Below, piece by piece: positions 1-5,293 of a stretch of 5,436 nt of DNA. The notes under the pieces were generated by a model. The model was not told where the DNA came from and ran no database searches. It was given only the letters and a program-made list of their open reading frames with translations. Numbering within the stretch: the stretch's first letter is position 1; each line of letters begins with the position of its first letter. This stretch comes from an uncultured Caldimicrobium sp. (GTDB taxonomy: Bacteria; Desulfobacterota; Thermodesulfobacteria; Thermodesulfobacteriales; Thermodesulfobacteriaceae): the NCBI GenBank assembly GCA_938091475.1, contig CALLJI010000065.1, positions 1 through 5,436 on the forward strand. Direction: 5' to 3'. A program made the position numbers and the translations under genes.

Positions 1-2
1 CA

Positions 3-263
3 AAGCTTTTAATAGAAGACATGCTTAATGCAATTGAAAAGATAGAAAGATATCCCCAAAACATAAAATCAGTTGAGCAGTTTATGGAAAATGATATTAT
101 TTCGGATGGAGTAATTAGAAATTTAGAAATCATCGGAGAAACGGCAAGGAGTCTTCCGATAGAAATATATCAAAAATATTCAGATATTTCTTGGAAAGTC
201 ATTAAAGACCAAATTTTTCCATTAAAGGAGAAGTTAAAAATAATTTGGGAGGAGATAAAATGA
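3..263 (+). CDS. HepT-like HEPN (DUF86) protein, 5' partial, lacking the RX4HXY motif
   Basis: HepT proteins are small helical HEPN-fold toxins paired with MntA-type nucleotidyltransferase antitoxins, and such pairs are often found inside type I restriction operons. The frame is open back to the left edge, and the residues before the first ATG (position 21) read KLLIED, which fits the family's first helix. The true start therefore probably lies just outside the window and position 21 is an internal Met. From Met21, residues 31-40 (VIRNLEIIGE) and 43-58 (RSLPIEIYQKYSDISW) are the typical core. The expected next block, with the active-site RX4HXY motif, is missing: the sequence passes from ISW directly to KVIKDQIFPLKEKLK, which resembles the family's C-terminal helix. 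About 25 residues seem to be lost in frame. The stop overlaps the hsdS start. Family assignment is quite sure; loss of toxin activity is inferred. Confidence 0.8.
   Translation, partial: KLLIEDMLNAIEKIERYPQNIKSVEQFMENDIISDGVIRNLEIIGETARSLPIEIYQKYSDISWKVIKDQIFPLKEKLKIIWEEIK
247..254 (+). promoter_or_regulatory. Ribosome binding site that sets the hsdS start
   Basis: GGGAGGAG lies 5 bases before the ATG at 260. It decides against the longer reading that begins at TTG 245, which would place the start upstream of this site and add only five residues (MGGDK). The site lies inside the end of the HepT-like gene, so ribosomes finishing that gene stop on top of the hsdS start. Confidence 0.8.
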
Positions 264-1561
264 TAAAATTCCGCTGGGAAACAGAATTTAAGGAGACAGA
301 AATTGGAGAGATACCGAAAGATTGGGAGGTGAAAAGATTGGGTGGAGAGGAATTTAAAATTATACCTTCGGGAATAGATAAATTTGAAGGATTTAAAGAA
401 TACCTTTCTACTTCATCTGTGCAGGATAATGAAATTGTAGAAATAGAAGAATTGATAACTTATGAAAAAAGACCATCAAGAGCCAATATGCAGCCAATAG
501 AAAATAGTGTTTGGTTCGCAAGAATGATAAATTCACCTAAATTTCTTTTAGCAAACGAAGATCTAATAAAACATAAAATATTGTCTACGGGTTTTATTGG
601 TATAAAGGCAAAATATGCAGATTCCGCACGTTATCTTTTTTTCTATGTGAGAACCAAAGAATTTCAGGAATTAAAGGATAATTATGTAACAGGTGCTGTT
701 CAGGAAAGTTTAACAAACGAAATGGCGTCTCAACTGTACGTTCCCTATCCCCCTCTCCCTGAACAATCTTGCATTGCTACAATTTTATCCTATTTTGATG
801 ATTTGATAGAAAACAAGAAAAGGCAGAATGAGATTTTAGAAAAAACGGCAATGGCAATTTTTAAGAACTGGTTCGTTGACTTTGAGCCATTTAAGGATGG
901 CGAATTTGTGGATAGCGAATTGGGAAAGATCCCGAGGGGGTGGGAGGTTAAAAGAATTGGAGAAGTAGCAGATATAAGAAACGGTTTATCTTATAGTGGA
1001 AAAGAAAAATTTTCTGAACCTATGGAGGGAAGTTTTATTTTTATTACTTTAAACAATATTATGAGAGGTGGTGGTTTTAAAACAGAGTATAGTTGGCTGA
1101 AGAGTTCACGAATAAGAAACCAACAATTTTTATCTGAAGGAGATTTAATTATGGCAAATACTGATATGACACAAGATGCAAAAGTAATAGGAAGTCCAGC
1201 TATCGTAATTTTCCCATCGAGCTATAATAATAAAGGTGTCTTCTCGCATCATATAACAAAATTAACTCCAAAGGGTGAGAATGTGAAATTATTCTTATAC
1301 CTTTTTCTAAAAACAACTCAAGATGAAAATACTACATTTTCTACTGGAACCAATGTCTTAGGTCTAGACATTAAAAATTTTAAACAAAATAAAATTGTGA
1401 TCTTCCCTCCCCCTCCCATTCTCCAAAAATTTCACTCCCTCGTTGAACCATTATTTCAAAAAATCATAAACAATCAAAAACAAATTATGGTTTTAAGGAA
1501 AATAAGAGATACCCTTTTGCCTTTACTTGTCTTTGGAAAATTAAGAGTGGAGGAAATATAA
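260..1561 (+). CDS. hsdS: Type I restriction-modification specificity subunit HsdS
   Basis: HsdS is the DNA-recognition subunit that joins HsdM (and HsdR) and fixes the bipartite target. The 433-residue protein has the usual two-half layout. Target recognition domain 1 spans about residues 13-165. A conserved spacer with PPLPEQ (164-169) and a long helix (about 170-211, containing FDDLIENKK and FKNWFVDFEPF) follows. Recognition domain 2 spans about 218-382, and a second helical spacer runs from 383 to the end, including LRKIRDTLLPLLVFGKL. Each half opens with the same motif: TEIGEIPKDWEVKRL (13-27) and SELGKIPRGWEVKRI (219-233). The ATG at 260 is preferred to TTG 245 because of the Shine-Dalgarno position. 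The gene overlaps the HepT-like stop by ATGA and ends 1 base before hsdR, so it is probably translationally coupled on both sides. The recognised DNA sequence cannot be read from the protein. Confidence 0.95.
   Translation: MIKFRWETEFKETEIGEIPKDWEVKRLGGEEFKIIPSGIDKFEGFKEYLSTSSVQDNEIVEIEELITYEKRPSRANMQPIENSVWFARMINSPKFLLANEDLIKHKILSTGFIGIKAKYADSARYLFFYVRTKEFQELKDNYVTGAVQESLTNEMASQLYVPYPPLPEQSCIATILSYFDDLIENKKRQNEILEKTAMAIFKNWFVDFEPFKDGEFVDSELGKIPRGWEVKRIGEVADIRNGLSYSGKEKFSEPMEGSFIFITLNNIMRGGGFKTEYSWLKSSRIRNQQFLSEGDLIMANTDMTQDAKVIGSPAIVIFPSSYNNKGVFSHHITKLTPKGENVKLFLYLFLKTTQDENTTFSTGTNVLGLDIKNFKQNKIVIFPPPPILQKFHSLVEPLFQKIINNQKQIMVLRKIRDTLLPLLVFGKLRVEEI
296..340 (+). repeat. hsdS internal repeat, copy 1 (start of recognition domain 1)
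   Basis: These bases encode TEIGEIPKDWEVKRL. The same motif returns at 914-958 at the start of the second recognition domain, with GEIP/GKIP and WEVKR conserved. The stretch around TGGGAGGTKAAAAGA is nearly identical in DNA. Such paired repeats are the normal pseudo-symmetry of HsdS. Confidence 0.75.
914..958 (+). repeat. hsdS internal repeat, copy 2 (start of recognition domain 2)
   Basis: These bases encode SELGKIPRGWEVKRI, the counterpart of the motif at 296-340. The copy marks the junction between the central helical spacer and the second recognition domain. Confidence 0.75.
1549..1553 (+). promoter_or_regulatory. Ribosome binding site of hsdR
   Basis: GGAGG within the last codons of hsdS lies 9 bases before the hsdR ATG at 1563. 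It supports that ATG and same-transcript translation of the two subunits. Confidence 0.75.
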
Positions 1562-1562
1562 A

Positions 1563-4500
1563 ATGATAGCTGAACTTACTGAAGAATATATGGTTGAACA
1601 ATTAGCTATAAATTGTCTTAAAAATTTAGGTTATACCTACATTCACGGCTCTGAACTATCACCCGAAAATGGAGAAAGGGAGTCTTACAGACAGGTAATT
1701 TTAAAGAAAAGATTTATTGAAGCAATAAAGAAAATTAATCCATCTCTAACTGATAATCTCGCAGAGCAGGTTTATAAGAAAGTCACAGAGCTTGACCATC
1801 CAGACTTTACTATGAAGAGCAAGATGTTTTATGAAATGCTTGTGCAGGGAGTTAAAGTCACAACTCGTATTGAAGGGCAAGAAAGAACTATTTTAGTTAG
1901 ATTAATTGATTATGAAAATGTTGATAATAATGATTTTCTTGTATCCAATCAATTTACTGTGGAGTATCAATATCAAAATGGATTACATAGGAGACCAGAT
2001 CTTGTAGTTTTTATAAATGGTATACCCCTTGCCGTTTTTGAATTCAAAAATTTTAATGCCAATGAAACCGCAAAAGATGCCTTTTATGACCATAAAGCGA
2101 AGATGTATGATATTCCTCAGTTATATGTATATGCTCAGATTTTGGTTGTAAGCGATGGTATTGAAACAAAATATGGCTCAACACATAGTGACTGGGATAA
2201 ATATTTTGTCTGTGAAGGAATCACAACAGATGATGACATAGAGGTTAGAGAGCTTGAAGGATTTTTAGAAAGTGGATATAGGCACAAGATTTATTTACTA
2301 AAGGGAACAGAGAAAGTAATACCAAGTCTTGAAGTTTTGTTAAAAGGTCTCTTTTGTAAAGTGCATTTTATAGAATATTTGCAGGATTTTATTTTATACG
2401 AAAAATCAGGTGAAAGTTTTGTGAAAAAAATAGCGATGTATCACCAATTTTATGCAGTGCGGGAGGCAGTAAGACGAACAATAAAATGTGTATTAGAAGT
2501 AAAAAAACCTGAGGAGAAAAGAATAGGGGTCATTTGGCATGCCCAAGGAAGCGGAAAATCACTCACTATGCTTTTTTATGCAAGAAAAGTTCTAAAGGTT
2601 AGAGAACTTCAAAACCCTTTACTTATCTTTATTACCGACAGAAGAGACCTTGATGAACAGCTCTATGATGTGTTTTCAAATATTATTTCAGTTGTTAAGC
2701 GCGCAGAAAGTATTAAAGACTTGCAAGAAACCATAAAATACTCAGCTGGAGGTATCATCTTTACAACCATACAAAAATTTGGGACAAGAAACGCAGAAGA
2801 ATATCCCCTTTTAACCGAAAGAAGTAACATAATTGTCATTGCAGATGAAGCACATAGAAGTCAATATAGAGAGCTTGCTCAAAATTTGAGAAGGGCAATT
2901 CCTAATGCATCTTTTATGGGCTTTACAGCTACTCCCATAGAACTGCAGGATAGAGACACATATCTGGTTTTTGGCGAGCCAATAAGTATTTATTCTATGG
3001 AGAAAGCAAGAAGAGATGGAGTAGTGGTGCCCATTTACTATGAAGGAAGATTAGCGGAACTGCATCTTACAAACGAATTCATAGATGAGGAATTTGATGA
3101 AATTTCAGAACCTTTAGATCCAGAGGTCAAAGAAAATTTAAAAAGAAGATTCGCACGATTGGAAAATCTAATACTTGCAGAGGTTAGGCTTCAAAAAATA
3201 GCAAAGGATATTGTAGAACATTTTAATAAACGGGTTCAAGAATTCAAGGGTAAAGCAATGGTTGTAACAATAAGCAGAAAAGTAGCAGTCAAACTATATG
3301 AGGAAATAATAAAGCTACCCAATGCTCCCTCTGTGGCAGTTGTAATTTCAGGTAATAAATCCAGAGATCCTGTAGAGTTTCACCCCCACATTAGAGATAG
3401 ATATGAATTAGATAGACTTGCCATAGATTTTAAACATCCAGATAGAGATCCTCAAATGGTTATTGCTGTGGATATGTGGCTCACTGGTTTTGATGTGCCC
3501 TGTTTACATACGATGTATTTTGATAAGCCTATGAAAAATCATACTTTATTCCAAGCCATAGCAAGAGTTAATAGAGTTTTTAAAGACAAACCAGGTGGTT
3601 TAATAGTAGATTATATAGGTATTGCTGACAATTTAAGAAAATCCCTCGCTCTCTACACGCCTGAAACTATAAAAAATATTTTAGTAGAGATTGGAGAAGT
3701 TTTAAATCAATTAAAGGAAAAATACGATATAGTTAGCACACTTTTTTATGGTCTTAATTATCGAAACTGGGAAAAGCTCTCTACCGAAGCTCTTTCAGAA
3801 CTAACTATTAAGGCTTACGAAATGGTTTGTAAAGATGAGGAAACTAAAAAGAAATTTTTGAAAAACTTTCTTGCTTTAAAAAAGCTTTATGCACTTGCAA
3901 GTCCTCACCCAGAGGCTTACAAAATAAAAAATGATTTAAGATTTTTTGAGATGATTAAAAAAATGCTTGTCAAATACTCCACTGCAAAATTCAAAGACTT
4001 ATCTCGCGATTTGGAATATGAAATAAACTATCTGATTTCAAAGAGTATATCCGCTGAAGAACCAATTGATATTTTTACTCTAAGAGGGAAAGAAAAAGCT
4101 GACATTTCTATCTTTGATGATAAATTCCTTTCAGAACTTAAGAATATGGAATACAAGAATTATGCTATAGAAGTCCTAACAAAGATAATAAAAGATGAAC
4201 TTGTTATAAGAATGAGAAATAATCCTTTGAGATTTTGTTCTTTATACGAAATGCTTTTGAAGGTCATAGATAAATATAACAAAAAATTGCTAAATACAAC
4301 CGAGACCTTAGAAAAATTAATAGAAATTGCCAAAGAAATCAGACGAAAGATAGAAGAGGGTATGAGGCTAAATTTAACTGAAGAAGAGCTTGCCTTTTAT
4401 GATTTTCTTTTATCTAAACAGAATTTTTCCAAATTTAATAAAGAACCTATTGAAGTGGCAAAGGATATCAAAAATATCTATGACAGCTATATATCTATTC

Positions 4501-4676
4501 CAGACTGGACTAAAAAAGAAAGCGTAAAAGCAAAATTTAAAACAAAAGTAACCGATTATTTTCTAAAAGACCTAAAAGTTGATGACCCCGACAAATTAAA
4601 ATCACTTTACGAGGAAATTAAATTGCTCTCAGCAGATATTGTAAACTATGCAGAAAGTCTATGTAAAGCCGCATAG
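1563..4676 (+). CDS. hsdR: Type I restriction endonuclease subunit HsdR
   Basis: HsdR is the ATP-dependent DNA translocase and nuclease of the type I complex; it pulls DNA past the bound enzyme and cuts at a distance from the target. At 1037 residues it has the normal length. The N-terminal PD-(D/E)xK nuclease shows D146 and E160-x-K162, followed by the QxxxY motif typical of HsdR (Q186, Y190). The superfamily 2 motor has motif I HAQGSGKS (326-333), motif Ia around FITDRRDLDEQL (356-367), motif II DEAH (428-431), motif III FTATP (454-458), motif V DMWLTGFDVP (637-646) and motif VI QAIARVNR (664-671). From about 700 on is a helical tail with SISAEEPIDIF (828-838) and DWTKKESVKAK (981-991), resembling the DUF3387-type C-terminus that docks HsdR to the methyltransferase core. 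All catalytic motifs are intact, so the subunit is probably active if an HsdM is made upstream. The gene starts 1 base after hsdS. Confidence 0.97.
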   Translation: MIAELTEEYMVEQLAINCLKNLGYTYIHGSELSPENGERESYRQVILKKRFIEAIKKINPSLTDNLAEQVYKKVTELDHPDFTMKSKMFYEMLVQGVKVTTRIEGQERTILVRLIDYENVDNNDFLVSNQFTVEYQYQNGLHRRPDLVVFINGIPLAVFEFKNFNANETAKDAFYDHKAKMYDIPQLYVYAQILVVSDGIETKYGSTHSDWDKYFVCEGITTDDDIEVRELEGFLESGYRHKIYLLKGTEKVIPSLEVLLKGLFCKVHFIEYLQDFILYEKSGESFVKKIAMYHQFYAVREAVRRTIKCVLEVKKPEEKRIGVIWHAQGSGKSLTMLFYARKVLKVRELQNPLLIFITDRRDLDEQLYDVFSNIISVVKRAESIKDLQETIKYSAGGIIFTTIQKFGTRNAEEYPLLTERSNIIVIADEAHRSQYRELAQNLRRAIPNASFMGFTATPIELQDRDTYLVFGEPISIYSMEKARRDGVVVPIYYEGRLAELHLTNEFIDEEFDEISEPLDPEVKENLKRRFARLENLILAEVRLQKIAKDIVEHFNKRVQEFKGKAMVVTISRKVAVKLYEEIIKLPNAPSVAVVISGNKSRDPVEFHPHIRDRYELDRLAIDFKHPDRDPQMVIAVDMWLTGFDVPCLHTMYFDKPMKNHTLFQAIARVNRVFKDKPGGLIVDYIGIADNLRKSLALYTPETIKNILVEIGEVLNQLKEKYDIVSTLFYGLNYRNWEKLSTEALSELTIKAYEMVCKDEETKKKFLKNFLALKKLYALASPHPEAYKIKNDLRFFEMIKKMLVKYSTAKFKDLSRDLEYEINYLISKSISAEEPIDIFTLRGKEKADISIFDDKFLSELKNMEYKNYAIEVLTKIIKDELVIRMRNNPLRFCSLYEMLLKVIDKYNKKLLNTTETLEKLIEIAKEIRRKIEEGMRLNLTEEELAFYDFLLSKQNFSKFNKEPIEVAKDIKNIYDSYISIPDWTKKESVKAKFKTKVTDYFLKDLKVDDPDKLKSLYEEIKLLSADIVNYAESLCKAA

Positions 4677-4788
4677 CTCAGTTTGTGATTCTTATCCTAT
4701 ATAAAATATCATAGTTTAAAATATCATAATAGTTTATTTTGACTCATCACCTAAGGGAGTTGTCCTGTCCTTGTCAAAAAATTTAATC
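4677..4788 (+). other. A+T-rich spacer after hsdR with a short imperfect duplication
   Basis: No gene is seen here. AAAATATCATAGTTT (4703-4717) is followed directly by AAAATATCATAATAGTTT (4718-4735), a tandem duplication with a 3-base insertion. TTGACT at 4739-4744 resembles a -35 box, but no -10 box follows at the right distance. Confidence 0.5.
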
Positions 4789-4820
4789 GTAAGGGTAGAG
4801 CACCTCCATGCTTAGAAGGG
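4789..4820 (+). repeat. Palindromic unit 1 (decayed)
   Basis: The foot is GTAA (4789-4792). Five pairs can form between GAGCA (4798-4802) and TGCTT (4809-4813, one G-T pair) around the loop CCTCCA. The outer GGGTA and AGAAGGG no longer match well, as expected of an old copy. Confidence 0.45.
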
Positions 4821-4829
4821 TTATACTTC

Positions 4830-4852
4830 GTAGGACAATTCGGGAATTGCCC
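4830..4852 (+). repeat. Palindromic unit 2
   Basis: The GTAG foot (4830-4833) precedes CAATTC (4836-4841) and GAATTG (4844-4849), which are complementary. The same core recurs at 5044-5059. Confidence 0.55.
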
Positions 4853-4859
4853 AAAATCC

Positions 4860-4884
4860 GTAGGGGCAGGGCTTGCCCCTGCCC
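4860..4884 (+). repeat. Palindromic unit 3
   Basis: The GTAG foot (4860-4863) is followed by an 8-base-pair stem, GGGCAGGG (4864-4871) with CCCTGCCC (4877-4884), around the loop CTTGC. The unit at 5111-5134 has nearly the same core. Confidence 0.65.
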
Positions 4885-4895
4885 AGAGGGTTTTT
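4864..4895 (+). terminator. Possible rho-independent terminator of the restriction operon
   Basis: The 8-base-pair G/C stem of unit 3 is followed by AGAGGG and then TTTTT (4891-4895). It lies about 190 bases after the hsdR stop and is the first strong hairpin with a T-run downstream. The six bases between stem and T-run make it an imperfect terminator. Confidence 0.35.
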
Positions 4896-4906
4896 AAAAC
4901 GATTTT

Positions 4907-4932
4907 GGGCACCCGCAAGGGCTGCCACTACA
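4907..4932 (-). repeat. Palindromic unit 4 (inverted)
   Basis: GGCACCC (4908-4914) pairs with GGG and TGCC (4919-4926, with C4922 bulged) around GCAA, and the unit ends in CTAC (4928-4931). It reads GTAG-hairpin on the minus strand, opposite to most of the array. Confidence 0.55.
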
Positions 4933-4944
4933 TTTTTAATTCGT

Positions 4945-4969
4945 GGGCACAGCATGCTGTACTCCTACA
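4945..4969 (-). repeat. Palindromic unit 5 (inverted)
   Basis: A perfect 12-base palindrome, ACAGCATGCTGT (4949-4960), lies between GGGC and ACTCCTAC. The unit ends in CTAC (4965-4968), so it has the same minus-strand orientation as unit 4. Mismatches in the outer stem suggest partial decay. Confidence 0.55.
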
Positions 4970-5001
4970 TTTTTTGTATTATTCACAGAATTTTTAAAAT
5001 T

Positions 5002-5025
5002 GTAGGGGCACGACATGTCGTGCCC
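5002..5025 (+). repeat. Palindromic unit 6 (perfect palindrome)
   Basis: The GTAG foot (5002-5005) is followed by a perfect 20-base palindrome (5006-5025) with arms GGGCACGACA and TGTCGTGCCC. It is the best-preserved copy. Confidence 0.7.
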
Positions 5026-5036
5026 AATGGTTTTTT
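5006..5036 (+). terminator. Possible second terminator from unit 6
   Basis: The perfect palindrome is followed by AATGG and then TTTTTT (5031-5036). In RNA the ten-base arms would need to open a few central bases as a loop, which still leaves a strong G/C stem. It could catch read-through from hsdR before polX. Confidence 0.35.
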
Positions 5037-5037
5037 G

Positions 5038-5062
5038 GTAGTAGCAATTCACGAATTGCCCC
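5038..5062 (+). repeat. Palindromic unit 7
   Basis: GCAATTC (5044-5050) pairs with GAATTGC (5053-5059). GTAG occurs twice just before it, at 5038 and 5041. The core is that of unit 2. Confidence 0.55.
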
Positions 5063-5071
5063 ACAAAAATT

Positions 5072-5096
5072 GTAGGGGCACGGCACCGCCGTGCCC
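5072..5096 (+). repeat. Palindromic unit 8
   Basis: The GTAG foot (5072-5075) is followed by a perfect 9-base-pair stem, GGGCACGGC (5076-5084) with GCCGTGCCC (5088-5096), around the loop ACC. Compared with unit 6, both arms have changed together. Confidence 0.65.
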
Positions 5097-5110
5097 AAAA
5101 GGTTTAAATT

Positions 5111-5134
5111 GTAAGGCAGGGCTTGTCCCTGCCC
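5111..5134 (+). repeat. Palindromic unit 9
   Basis: The foot is GTAA (5111-5114). GGCAGGG (5115-5121) pairs with CCCTGCC (5127-5133) around CTTGT. It is close to unit 3, one G shorter at the stem base. Confidence 0.6.
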
Positions 5135-5149
5135 AAAAGGATTTAAATT

Positions 5150-5174
5150 GTTGGGACATCTCAATAGTTGACCT
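5150..5174 (+). repeat. Palindromic unit 10 (decayed)
   Basis: The foot is GTTG (5150-5153), followed by GGACATC. Only TCAA (5161-5164) with TTGA (5168-5171) still pairs. It is placed in the family mainly by its spacing and the linkers on both sides. Confidence 0.35.
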
Positions 5175-5193
5175 AAAAGGATTTCAAAATACC

Positions 5194-5218
5194 GTAGGGT
5201 CTTCTTTTGCCGTGCTAC
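5194..5218 (+). repeat. Palindromic unit 11 (decayed)
   Basis: GTAG (5194-5197) and CTAC (5215-5218) bracket a stretch with little remaining internal pairing. It may be the last, degenerate copy of the array. Confidence 0.3.
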
Positions 5219-5288
5219 AACAAAATTTTAACTCTCTTTCGGATGCATAGGAATATCTATAGATTTTTATATGCCCTTTGGTAAAATA

Positions 5289-5292
5289 GAGG
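5289..5292 (+). promoter_or_regulatory. Weak, unusually close ribosome binding site before polX
   Basis: GAGG ends only one base before the ATG at 5294, closer than the 5-9 bases seen for hsdS and hsdR. TAAAAT (5282-5287), a -10-like hexamer, lies just upstream. A very short leader is possible, but no convincing -35 box is seen. Confidence 0.3.
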
Positions 5293-5293
5293 T

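Larger units (their letters stand above)
5097..5190 (+). repeat. Direct repeat linker between the last hairpins (three copies)
   Basis: AAAAGGTTTAAATTGT (5097-5112), AAAAGGATTTAAATTGT (5135-5151) and AAAAGGATTTCAAAAT (5175-5190) recur at intervals of 38 and 40 bases. The intervals contain the different hairpins of units 9 and 10. The third copy is diverged at its end. Confidence 0.65.
4789..5218. repeat. Array of about eleven REP-like palindromic units
   Basis: This gene-free stretch is more G+C-rich than its surroundings and is made of short hairpins one after another, spaced about 25-45 bases. Most begin with GTAG (4830, 4860, 5002, 5072, 5194; also near 5041) or a one-base variant (GTAA at 4789 and 5111, GTTG at 5150). 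The foot is usually followed by GGGGCA, a variable self-complementary core, and TGCCC. Two units are inverted and end in CTAC (4928, 4965). A GTAG foot beside an imperfect palindrome is the layout of REP elements mobilised by RAYT (Y1-type) transposases. No RAYT gene is present, so the assignment rests on layout only. Small non-autonomous MITE-like elements are the alternative. Confidence 0.7.

Noticed and set aside
245..259. Start of hsdS at TTG 245.
   Set aside because: The Shine-Dalgarno GGGAGGAG overlaps this codon and is correctly spaced for the ATG at 260. The five extra residues do not fit the family start.
4739..4768. Promoter with TTGACT as -35 box after hsdR.
   Set aside because: No -10-like hexamer is found 16-18 bases downstream; the region there is GTCCTGTCC.
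5072..5190. CRISPR-like array in the repeat region.
   Set aside because: The repeated linker is only about 17 bases and imperfect, there are just three copies, the intervals are palindromes rather than unrelated spacers, and no cas gene is present.
4873..5250. Open frame of 125 codons starting at TTG, through the hairpin array.
   Set aside because: It begins inside the unit 3 hairpin, has no ribosome binding site, and its protein is the translation of repeated palindromes (recurring GLVPAQ/GTAPPCP-like pieces) with no recognisable domain. The frame is open by chance because the repeats are G+C-rich.
5258..5287. sigma-70 promoter for polX using TATAGAT (5258-5264) or TAAAAT (5282-5287).
   Set aside because: Neither has a recognisable -35 box at the right distance, so I do not list a promoter; the second is mentioned only in connection with the short leader.
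4668..5293. tRNA or other structured RNA gene in the intergenic region.
   Set aside because: The hairpins are separate simple stems. No cloverleaf, GTTCRANNC arm or other known RNA signature was found on either strand.
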